DNA of 64,000 nt from Schistocerca nitens (lineage: Eukaryota > Arthropoda > Insecta > Orthoptera > Acrididae). The DNA lies in assembly GCF_023898315.1 (NCBI RefSeq), contig NC_064615.1, positions 1,184,033,413-1,184,097,412 on the forward strand, read 5' to 3'. Below are positions 1 to 9,780 of this stretch, piece by piece (position 1 is the first letter of the stretch; each line of letters begins with the position of its first letter). The position numbers and the translations under genes are program-made. The notes under the pieces were generated by a model. The model was not told the DNA's origin. It did no database searches and saw only the letters and a list, made by a program, of their open reading frames with translations.

Positions 1-2513
1 AAGTTTTTATTTCTTCTCCATGGATTTTAATGCCTACTACAAATTTTTCTTTTGTTTCCTTTACTGCTTGCTCAATATACAGATTGAATAGCATCGGGGA
101 TAGGCTACAACCCTGTCTCACTACCTTCCCAACCACTGCTTCCCTTTCATGTCCCTCGACACTTATAACTGCCATCTGGTTTCTGTAAAAATTGTAAATA
201 GCCTTTCGCTCCCTGTATTTTACCCCTGCCACCTTCAGAATTTGGAACAGAGTATTCCAGTCAACATTGTCAAAAGCTTTCTCTAAGTCTACAAATGCTA
301 GAAATGTAGGTTTGCCTTTCCTTAATCTTTCTTCTAAAATAAGTCGTAAGGTCAGTATTGCCTCACGTGTTCCGATATTTCTACAGAATCCAAACTGATC
401 TTCCCCGAGGTCGGCTTCTACTAGTTTTTCCATTTGTCTGTAAAGAATTCGCGTTAGTATTTTGCAGCTGTGGCTTATTAAACTGATGGTTCGGTAATTT
501 TCACATCTGTCAACACCTGCTTTCTTTGGGATTGGAATTATTATATTCTTCTTGAAGTCTGAGGGAATTTTGCCTGTCTCATACATCTTGCTCACCAGAT
601 GGTAGAGTTCTGTCAGTACTGGCTCTCCCAAGGCTGTCAGTAGTTCTAATGGAATGTTGTCTACTCCCGGGGCCTTGTTTCGACTTAGGTCTTCCAGTGC
701 TCTGTCAAAGTCTTCACTCAGTGTCATATCTCCCATTTCATCTTCAACTACATCCTCTTCCATTTCCATAATATTGTCCTCAAGAACATCGTCCCTGTAC
801 AGATCCTCTATATACTCCTTCCACCTTTCTGCTTTCCCTTCTTTGCTTAGAACTGGGTTTCCATCTGAGCTCTTGATATTCATACAAGTGGTTCTCTTTT
901 CTCCAAAGGTCTCTTTAATTTTCCTGTAGGCAGTATCTATCTTACCCCTAGTGATATGTGCCTCTACATCCTTACATCTGTCCTCTAGCGATCTGTGCTT
1001 AGCCATTTTGCACTTCCTGTTGATCTCATTTTTGAGACGTTTGTATTCCTTTTTGCCTGCTTGATTTACTGCATTTTTGCATTTTCTGCTTCCATCAATT
1101 AAATTCAGTATCTCTTCTGTTACCCAAGGCTTTCTACTAGCCCTTGTGTTTTTACCTACTTGATCCTCTGCTGCCTTCACTATTTCATCCCTCAAAGCTA
1201 CCCATTCTTCTTCAACTGTATTTCTTTCCCCCATTCCTGTCAATTGTTCCCTTATGCTCTCCCTGAAACTCTGTACAACCTCTGGTTCTTTCAGTTTATC
1301 CAGGTCCCATCTCCTTAAATTCCCATCTTTTTGCAGTTTCTTCAGTTTTAATCTACAGTTCATAACCAATAGATTGTGGTCAGAGTCCACATCTGCCCCT
1401 GGAAATGTCATACAATTTAAAATCTGGTTCCTAAATCTCTGTCTTACTATTAAATAATCTATCTGAAACCTTCTAGTATCTCCAGAGTTCTTCCATGTAT
1501 ACAACCTTCTTTCATGATTGTTGAACCAAGTGTTAGATTAAGTTATGCTCTGTGCAAAATTCTATGAGGTGCCTTCCTCTTTCATTTCTTAGCCCCAATC
1601 CATATTCTCCTACTATGTTTTCTTCTCTTCCTTTTCCTACTGTTGAATTCCAGTCACCCATTACTATTAAATTTTCATCTCCCTTCACTACCTGAATAAT
1701 TTCTTTTATCTCATCATACATTTCATCAATTTCTTCATCATCTGCAGAGCTAGTAGGCATATAAACTTGTACTACTGTAGTAGGTGTGGGCTTTGTGTCT
1801 ATCTTGGCCACAATAATGTGTTCACTATGCTGTTTGTAGTAGTTTACCCACACTCCTATTTTTTTATTCCTTATTAAACCTACTCCTGCATTACCCCTAT
1901 TTGATTTTCTATTTATAACCATGTATTCACCTGACCAAAAGTCTTGTTCCTCCTGCCACCAAACTTCACTAATTCCCACTATATCTAACTTTAACCTATC
2001 CATTTCCCTTTTTAAATTTTCTAACCTACCTGCCCGATTAAGGGATCTGACATTCAATGCTCCGATTCGTAGAATGCCAGTTTTCTTTCTCCTGATAACG
2101 ACATCCTCTTGAGTAGTCCCCACCCGGAGATCTGAATGGGGGACTATTTTACCTCTGGAATATTTTACCCAAGAGGATGCCATTATCATTTAATCATACA
2201 GCAAAGCTGCATGCCCTCAGGAAAAATTATGGCTGTAGTTTCCCCTTGCTTTCAGCCATTTGCAGTACCAGCACAGCAAGGCCGTTTTGGTTAGTGTTAC
2301 AAGGCCAGATCAGTCAATCATCCAGACTGTTGCCCCTGCAACGATTGAAAAGGCTGCTGCCCCTCTTCAGGAACGACACGTTTGTCTGGCCTCTCAACAG
2401 ATACCCCTCCGTTGTGGTTGTACCTACAGTACGGCTATCTGTATCATTGAGGCACACAGGCCTCCCCATCAACGGCAAGGTCAATGGTTCATGGACCTTG
2501 CAATGCAACTAAA
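1..2513 (-). mobile_element. RTE-type LINE, copy A (5' part; runs off window start)
   Basis: The - strand holds, from 2513 downward, the RTE 5' leader, an APE-like endonuclease and the start of the reverse transcriptase, which continues past base 1. The same leader and coding sequence recur in five other copies (9470-12311, 25391-26969, 39405-42714, 49098-50931, 52092-53281), which defines a family. The single ORF of RTE elements encodes an endonuclease that nicks the target and an RT that primes on it. The clade call (RTE or close relative) rests on the one-ORF layout, the ISEVRWQEE and FADD motifs and the CAA-repeat 3' tails of other copies; it was not tested on a tree. Confidence 0.85.
1533..2189 (-). 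pseudogene. RTE copy A endonuclease N-terminal part
   Basis: Open for 218 codons from the family's usual start (MIMASSWVKY) to a frameshift just after the FCTEHNLI motif. It carries the endonuclease hallmarks: ISEVWWQEEQ (catalytic-Glu region; other copies have ISEVRW), YMPTSS and GDWNSTVG. The rest of the protein lies at 1-1530 on the same strand in shifted frames. Translation would give only the N-terminal half of the nuclease, without the SDH motif, so it is inactive. Confidence 0.75.
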
Positions 2514-2812
2514 AGAGTAAGCTAATGGTAAAAACAGAAAAGTTTGTGAATAAAATGTTTTTGTCCCAGTTTTTTCTGATTTAGTGTCAGCAATTATGGG
2601 ATTGCTTTTAATTCAAAGTTGGAGTTAACTCATTAATAAAAACAGAAATTCTTCATCTTAAAATGGGTTTCATTTTCACAGCTGTATACTTATCCTTCAG
2701 ATCATAAATCCTGTAAAGGAGACAACTTGCTGTTCATTCAAAACTACAGGGTTAATAACACGTTTAGAAATACAGAGGTTCTTACATTTTTTGTCAACTT
2801 ATGTCTTTACTT

Positions 2813-2967
2813 CTTCAGTCTGGAACCACGCGACTGCTACGGTCGCAGGTTCGAATCCTGCCTCGGGCATGGATGTGTGTGCTGTCCTTAGGTTAGTTAG
2901 GTTTAAGTAGTTCTAAGTTCTAGGGGACTGATGACCAGAGATGTTAAGTCCCATAGTGCTCACAGCC
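2813..2967 (+). mobile_element. tRNA-derived SINE with 12-bp target duplication
   Basis: A 155-bp element with a truncated tRNA-like head containing a B-box-like GGTTCGAATCC, followed by a unique body with GGGACTGATGACC and GTTAAGTCCCATA. It is bracketed by a perfect duplication, ATGTCTTTACTT, at 2801-2812 and 2968-2979, which proves retroposition and fixes both ends. The body resembles that of the SINE at 23387 although the heads differ. It lies in the upstream part of the dynein locus. Confidence 0.85.
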
Positions 2968-3252
2968 ATGTCTTTACTTACCCCTGAGCTCTGAAAATTT
3001 GTTAGGGAAAATGCTAAACCTTGTCTGGAAATTTCACTTGAGGAAACTTATGGCAACCTTGTGATGGTACAGTTGAGCATACATCTGCGAGACATCCCGC
3101 ACGTCTGCTCAAGTCACACTGATCCATTACCTTTGCTTTATAGAGACAACAAGAGCCGCAGGCACATTTTACCGGTAGGTGGTGTCGTGCTATGAAATAA
3201 ATGTTGACCTTGAACCCACAGGCCGAAGTGCTAATCATTTCTGCAGAAACAC

Positions 3253-3436
3253 ACAACAGAAAACAGTATTTATACTAGCTTTTGAGATCTTGCTCTTTCT
3301 CTAGTAGAAGCACAAATTCACACACACAACCATACATACACCCAAACGTACACTCCCACAGTGGCTGCAGGTGTGTGGATATGTGTACTTCTATTAGAGA
3401 AAGAGCAAGAGTTTGACAGTTAGCTGTTTTCTGTTG
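3253..3436. repeat. Foldback (inverted-repeat) element
   Basis: Two imperfect arms of about 50 bp face each other. The outer arms CAACAGAAAACAG (3253-3265) and CTGTTTTCTGTTG (near 3423-3436) match exactly. The inner arms at 3289-3310 and 3388-3409 are 22 bp with one difference. The loop is CA/TG-rich. No target duplication or ORF is visible. A MITE or hairpin insertion is likely; its family is unknown. Confidence 0.6.
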
Positions 3437-5640
3437 CTCGATTCTATGCACCATACATCACTGAACTATAGGTGAGGGGTTGCCTTTCCTTAATTTTATG
3501 TATTATTCCAGCTGGGTATTTCCAGTGTTGTTCTAAAATCAAAAAGATTTGTAGCATAGCTGAGAGGAATATAAAAGACCCACTGTGGTTCAGTAGCCAA
3601 GTCAGAAAGATTTTGCAAAATTGAAAAAATCCTCAGCACGTATGTAAGTGAATTAAAAGTGTAGTTTGAAAATAAAATCATAACAAAGCCAAAATCGATG
3701 TAAGGAGCACAATTCGAGAAGTGTTAAGAGAATTCAAAACTAATATTTTACCAGCCAATCTTATGAAAAATTCTAAGAAATTATGGTATGTAATGTTAGT
3801 AAGTTGATTGAAATCATCAGTTCCGTTGTTCAGTGGCCACACAGGCACCAAAATGGAAGAAAGCATGGAGAAGACTGAAATAGTTTTCTTCCCAAATCGT
3901 TTCTCTGTGGAAAATAATAATGTGGCACCTCCTTTCGAGCATTACACAAGTACTAAAATGTCAATATTCGTGCACTAGATAATCAACTAGGCTGCTCAGC
4001 AGTGGAAAGGCATCATGGCTGAATGAGGTACCTCTGACGTTGTATTTTGAGTCATAAATACAATAATAAAAGTCTGTAATTATTGCAGTGACATGTTTTA
4101 CAGGTGGATTCTTCAGGAAAGATCAGGCTGTACTGAATACCAGGCTCATGGCAATAGGAGTGGATGGTGAAAGGTAAAAGATGTTCAAAGGGAACAGTAA
4201 TATTTCCAGGCCAAATGCAGAGTAAGAGAGAGTCAGGCAGACACGGCCACTCTTTTCATCAGCAGAATTAAACAAAAAGAGTCAGATGGACACAAAACAC
4301 AAGAAAGAGGCAATGGCATGGGCAGGTGATCTAAGGCTGTCTGCTCTGCATCAGCTGCTGATTGCAGGGTAGTGGAATTCACAAGTGACTCTGCCCAGCC
4401 AGACACGAAGCCCCCCTGGCTTTTCTCCCAGGCCTCTCAGTTTGTTATCGCAATAATACTGGTCTGTACGGGCTCCGTACTAACGTCGAGTTTCGGGCCA
4501 CCAATCTGCCACTCGTGTATTGGCTCAGGTTCCTGTCTGTAACCACTAGGTACTGATGGTCAGAGTAGGTGCATTTGTACAAGGTGCCTCCCCGGTCGTG
4601 CACATGAGTTATTTTTATTATTTAAATTTTACACAGAGGCCACTTTTTTCATCTGTTGCGTCTCAGCTGATGTGATAACAGTCAGCCGGTTCACACCAGA
4701 ATACAACAAGCCATCGTCAGCAAAGCCACCTAACCCATGAAATCGTGTCGCAGGATTACCTGGCTTCTGGAACTGAGGGTTGTCAGAGCCGTGACCAGAA
4801 AACATTGCTCTCTTCTGTTCCTATTAATTTTCCCTTTTCCTTTTAGATGGGTCTGGGGCTGCTGGAGTTATCTTACCGCAGTCCCTGGCATGCCTTGCCA
4901 TGTAATCCCTGTAGAAAATAAACTGATATCATTTCTTTTTCTAAACCAGAGTACTGTATATTAATTATAAACATGCACTGCATTCCAATCCTGTACACCT
5001 TAATTAATTTATCCATTTGTATCTTCCCTTAGTGTACAAATATGAACATGCTGGAGAATTCTGGTAACAAGATTTTGTGAATCACATTAAATTTCTTTAT
5101 CATTCTCCTACTTGATACTGAATGTCTTTTGGTCTGTGCAAAAAGCCACATGTGAAAATGCAATTTTTCAGCCAGTCATATCTTTCTTTCTATTAATCAC
5201 AGAGAAAAGGTGTGTTTTGGATAGCCTAGTGACCATTTGTATACTTGTCAGAAGAACGGGTATACTGTAGCTGTCCCACAGAATAGAGTAAAAAATTAAA
5301 CATTGCACACTTCCCCCCAGACAAAATTGAGAAAATGAGCTGGTTCTTTTGCATTGGGTGAGGTGTATGTTGGACTTAAGGTGGCTTACAAAAGCACCAT
5401 TTGTTCACTGACAGTTCCTACCAAAACCCCAAAATAACCTTGATATTTTGGTACCAAAAGTACCAGTTGTGGGACTGGACACTTCTATAATTTCTGTTCT
5501 TGGCAAATTCTCAAAATTTGTATCATTTGTTCTTAAGATGACGTCAACACTTGCTCACAGTGTATCTAGTGTAATCAGATTGATCTGTCAGTGGATGCTG
5601 TCCTTCAGATCAGGAAGAGTTGAGTTACACCCACAATCAA
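3437..5640. other. No gene recognised
   Basis: AT-rich sequence with only short, unconvincing ORFs. No dynein exon, RNA gene or repeat was identified. It is probably intron of the dynein gene, since the next exon downstream (7532) has a splice acceptor. Confidence 0.5.
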
Positions 5641-5649
5641 CATGATCTT

Positions 5650-6560
5650 TCTGGTATCCCCACAACCAAACGTCACGCGGATATAGGTTGGAGAATTTGG
5701 ATGTTGGGCCAAACATCATGAAATTTCCTGTAGATGATGTGCTCATTAGCAAAGGTTTCCCAAAGCAAATCTTTCACCTGGCAAGCAACATGTGGTGTTG
5801 CCTGCTCTTGCGTGAAAATAGTGTTGTGGATGCAGTTACATTCTTGCAAAGTTGGAATCATATATTGCACAAGGAGGTCCTTATAATATGCAGATATAAC
5901 TTACACCTAACAGACTCTCAGGTGTCATCTCCTCGAAGAAAAATGGACTCAAAATGAAGGAGCTTGTGAAACCACACCACATGTTCATATAAGCTGAGTG
6001 CAGTGGATGTGCCTGTACAACATGTGGCAGAGTAGAACCCCATAGGTGACTGTTCTGTGCATTCACAGCACAGTGCAGAGCAAAATATGCCTTGTCCATC
6101 CAAAGAATATTCTCTGACCACATGTCATCCATTTCCGTGTGTGCCAAAAAACGAAGGGCAAAGTCACAACATTGGAGCTTATGTTGATGTGTCTTTCGGT
6201 ACACATTCTGAATCTCGTAGGGATACCAGTGTAAAATTTGACGCAAAATCTTTTGAACTTTCAACCAGGTGAAAACAATTCCCATGACATAGCTGGAGCA
6301 CTGGCTGCATGGTCAGCTATAGCTACTGTAATTTCATCAACAACTGCCATGTGAATGGACTGCCTCCCTCTTCCTGCTGCACCACCTAATTCATCTGTTT
6401 CTTCAAATTTTTTGGTATTGTTTTTAGCACTTTTATTGACATGGGGCCCCTTTGTAGCTTTTTCTGTCAACAATATCCCCAAAATGCAGCACTGCTGTTG
6501 TTGCCATTTTGATAAAGCAAATTTACCAGGGTGCACAGTCTTTCTTCTCAACAGCTATTA
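5650..6560 (-). pseudogene. IS630/Tc1-mariner superfamily transposase, decayed
   Basis: Three overlapping - strand frames (about 6551-6261, 6285-5881, 5870-5673) together match a DDE transposase. The order is a KKFEET helix-turn-helix region, then DFALRFLAHTEMDDMWSENI with ILWMDKAYF (first catalytic Asp), a WCGF...GPFFFEEMTP-like core written here as FILSPFFFEEMTP, and TIFTQEQATPHV where the second Asp is Glu. The third acidic motif is destroyed. The element may extend to about 6838, where an end-like TTATAACCACCCAGT occurs, but no matching left repeat was found. The frameshifts and lost residues make it non-functional. Confidence 0.7.
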
Positions 6561-7531
6561 TGTTCCATCAGAAAATTTCAACCTCCTTAACCCTTACACC
6601 AACAGTCACTTCACAAAAGAAATCAACACACATTGCAAAGTTGCAAATTGCACAGTGTCATCACAACAGGAAACATTCACATTCGTACAGCTTTTTACCT
6701 GGTGTCAGAAAGTGGAACGTTTTTTTCCCACCATACTCCGTGAGTGCACCAATCGGTGAACACTCCTTCAATGTCCGGCAGTGTATGCAGGTCACACTGC
6801 TGCACTTGGAATACCATCAGTTTAATTATAACCACCCAGTATGTTAGAAGTGAAGGAAGCTACATCATTCTCATACAGAATGGGTGAAATCCAACATGGC
6901 ATCCAATGAACAATGACACATGGTAAATCATGAAAATCGAATGTCAGCAAGCATGCATAAAGTTCCATAATATGATTTTGGTTGTCTTCTACAATACCCC
7001 CCCCCCCCCCTGCCCCTCCCAGCATTGGATTCTACAAGATTTACTTTTGTTGACATTTATACTTTCATCAACATTTTAGAGTGCTCACGGACTATGAAAC
7101 AGGCACATGGACTATGAAGCATGTGTGCAGGGATACACACATCTAGATGCTTTTCCTGACTGTAAACTTGCTTTTACTGACATATTGTTAGTGATGGCTG
7201 ATCTCAGTTCTATTTTAAATCTGTTCTTGCCAGTATTATAGATGTTGACAATATTGCCAATGAAAGATAGTTTTGAGCTACAGCTGAAGTTTGGAACACT
7301 TCTCAGATTAACCTGAGTAATTAAAGATAATAAGAGAAACATCTATGAAAGTGCCACTGCTAAATGTTCATTTTATCATTGTTGCCTGGTCACTCATAAA
7401 TAAAAATGAAATGCAGCATCTTTCAATTTTTCCCTGAATGCGGTTCCCCCAATAGCATACAACTTGTACATGAATCAGTAGAGGAAAAGACACGGACAGT
7501 GACAACAGATAACCAAATATTATTGTTTCAG

Positions 7532-7645
7532 GGGCTCTTCCTTGAAGGTGCAAGATGGGATAGGGAAATTTGTGTGCTCAATGAATCATATCCAAAATTG
7601 CTGTTTGATGTAGTTCCAATAATCTGGTTGAAGCCAGGAGTTAAG
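7532..7645 (+). CDS. Axonemal dynein heavy chain, penultimate exon
   Basis: A 38-codon exon, phase 0 at both ends, with acceptor TTGTTTCAG before 7532 and donor AAG|GTAAC at 7645/7646. It encodes GLFLEGARWDRE...SYPKLLFDVVPIIWLKP, the near-C-terminal block conserved in axonemal dynein heavy chains (GLFLEGARWD, then a PVIW or PIIW strand). These proteins are the AAA+ microtubule motors of cilia and sperm flagella; in insects they are expressed in testis and chordotonal neurons. The next exon is 12965-13147. Earlier exons are not visible in this window. It is probably an inner-arm, DNAH3/7/12-like type, but the exact paralogue cannot be settled from 99 residues. Confidence 0.88.
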
Positions 7646-8164
7646 GTAACACAATTAAATAATATTTTATAACATTTCTAAGAATTTTTCTTTGCTTTGA
7701 AATTAGTGAATCACATTATACTTGAAACATGTCACATCCACATTAATGAAATTGTTTGGTTGTAACTATTAGAGCAGTACCTTGTGATACTTGGATAGCA
7801 ACAACTTAGTGAAAGAGCAGTTCATAAATATCACACAAAATAATGGTACTATTTACATTCCCATACATTTCCATGATAAAAGTGGATTAAGTTACTACAT
7901 GAATCAAGACATAAGCATCCTGTGCAGAACATTTTATTTCTGAAAGGAATTAGCAGCTTTTTTCCATCTTTTGCTTTGTGATTCCTTTTGGTGAGATGTT
8001 TATCAGGATCTAGACTGCTCTCATGACACAGTTGTGGTAGATATTTCTCTTTTGGCCTTGTGTGAGTCACCCTCCCCTACCCCAAACTCCCTCTCCCTTT
8101 TTTCTGGCCACGAAGAAGGATGAAAAAAAGTTTAAACTACCTTTTATAGAATTAATATTCACTC

Positions 8165-8400
8165 AGTTGCAGAGTGTGCACTGATTTGAAATTTCCTGGC
8201 AAATTAAAACTAAGTGCCAGACCAGGACTTGAACCAACTGTGATTTCCATAGGAAAGTGGTCTGTCAGCTGATCCATTCAAGCACAACTTGTGGCCCACA
8301 CATATAGCTTCACTTTCACTTGTACCTTTTCTCCTATCTTCCAAACTTCACAGAACTGCTATGCTCCATGGTTTAAATCTGTCAGGAAATTTCAAAATAT
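8165..8400. repeat. Diverged solo copy of the 300-bp tRNA-like repeat unit
   Basis: It follows the unit order of the array at 62671-64000: GCAGAGTGTGCACTGAT, AATTTCCTGGCAAATTAAAACT, a decayed tRNA-like part, then CTCCTATCTTCCAAACTTCACAGAA. The tRNA-like segment has lost its A box, so it is an old insertion. Confidence 0.7.
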
Positions 8401-8499
8401 AGTTTGTTTACCTAATTCTACTGGCATGGCAGTGGATGAAGCAGACAAATAGAAACCATAAAGCTAGGGCTCCTGCTTCTTCCTTTACCTGGTTTCCTA

Positions 8500-8501
<2 letters not shown>

Positions 8502-8574
<73 letters not shown>

Positions 8575-8585
8575 ATCTCTCTCTT
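8502..8585 (+). repeat. (CT)n microsatellite
   Basis: About 42 CT dinucleotides with two interruptions. It lies in the dynein intron. Confidence 0.95.
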
Positions 8586-9494
8586 TTAAAAAAGAAAAAG
8601 AAAAAACTGTGAAATGTATTAGAGCAAGTACAGAGTTCGTATTAAATAAGACTTTATATGATATCTACTACAGTAACTTCATTATGGTTTTGAATACTGG
8701 GTGCCTGTTTGAAGGAATTATTATAAATATTTATCTTATGCAAGTCTCAGAAAGTATGAAGCAGTCAGTAAATATAATTATTTGAAGAAAATTCATCAAC
8801 ATTTTGAAATGGTGTTAAATTTGATTATTTTAATGTTAAAAATATACTGTAGAAGTAATAGTCACTTACAAATTAAACTTTAGTTTGCAGCTGTGAAATT
8901 GTTAGCATGCAGGTGGTTGCAGTTATTAAGTGTCAGTGGTGGTACTAATACACATTGTTATCAAGGACAACAGAACTAAGTGTTGTAGTAATAGTAATAT
9001 CTCATATTTTTTAAATAGGAGTTATAAACTTTCCATTGGCTATGAAATGTAACAGTTAGCAGGTTCTCCCCCACTTTAAATTAAAAGTATATGTTGAGTC
9101 TTGTTATCCTAATTCCAAACTGAGAAGTATAATCATAAGTAATGTGAAATATTGTATCTGTTAAATATTATACATGTATATTTCATGAATTTACTATTTA
9201 TATGGACCCTGAGAGGTCAGTGACTTACCCCAGCTTTTAGAGAGATTTCAAAGTGGCCACCCTTCCAATGAGTTTAATAAAAATAAGAGGAGATTCTCTT
9301 TTGACAGAGATCTTTGGAGGTGGCAGCAAGAGACTTTGTGCTTTGTTTTGTGTGAAGTGATAATGGTTCTTCTTGGTCCATTGCAACAACCTGAAGATAT
9401 GAATAAAATGGTTTGGAAACTATAAAAACAATATGTGTAGCACAAATTAATGGCATATAATTGACTGCCGACCCCCCATGAACCATGGATCTTG

Positions 9495-9667
9495 CCGTTG
9501 GTGGGGAGGCTTGCGTGCCTCAGCGATACAGATGGCCGTACTGTAGGTGCAACCACAATGGAGGGGTATCTGTTGAGAGGCCAGACAAACATGTGGTTCC
9601 TGAAGAGGGGCAGCAGCCTTTTCAGTAGTTGCAGGGGCAACAGTCTGGATGATTGACTGATCTGGCC
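9495..9667 (+). other. Structured 5' leader of the RTE element
   Basis: Two compact folds can be drawn. Fold 1 (9495-9561): CCGTT-GTGG pairs with CCAC-AATGG and encloses hairpins GAGGC/GCCTC (9506-9521) and TACAG/CTGTA (9527-9545). Fold 2 (9579-9667): GGCCAGA pairs with TCTGGCC and encloses CTGAAGAGG/CCTTTTCAG (9600-9625), GTTGC-AGGG-GCAAC (9628-9641) and AGTC/GACT (9642-9658). The leaders of copies A and C keep most of these pairs. The function is unknown. Confidence 0.5.
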
Positions 9668-9780
9668 TTGTAACATTAACCAAAACGGCCTTGCTGTGCT
9701 GGTACTGCGAACGGCTGAAAGCAAGGGGAAACTACAGCCGTTTTTTTTCCCGAGGACATGCAGCTTTACTGTATGATTAA

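Noticed and set aside
654..929. Ser-rich ORF on the + strand (and similar ones at 11034-11348, 25439-25651, 40872-41126, 41357-41653)
   Set aside because: Recurring antisense shadow of the RTE coding strand.
9495..9667. HDV-like ribozyme in the RTE leader
   Set aside because: The nested double-pseudoknot order and catalytic C context could not be satisfied; kept only as a structured leader.
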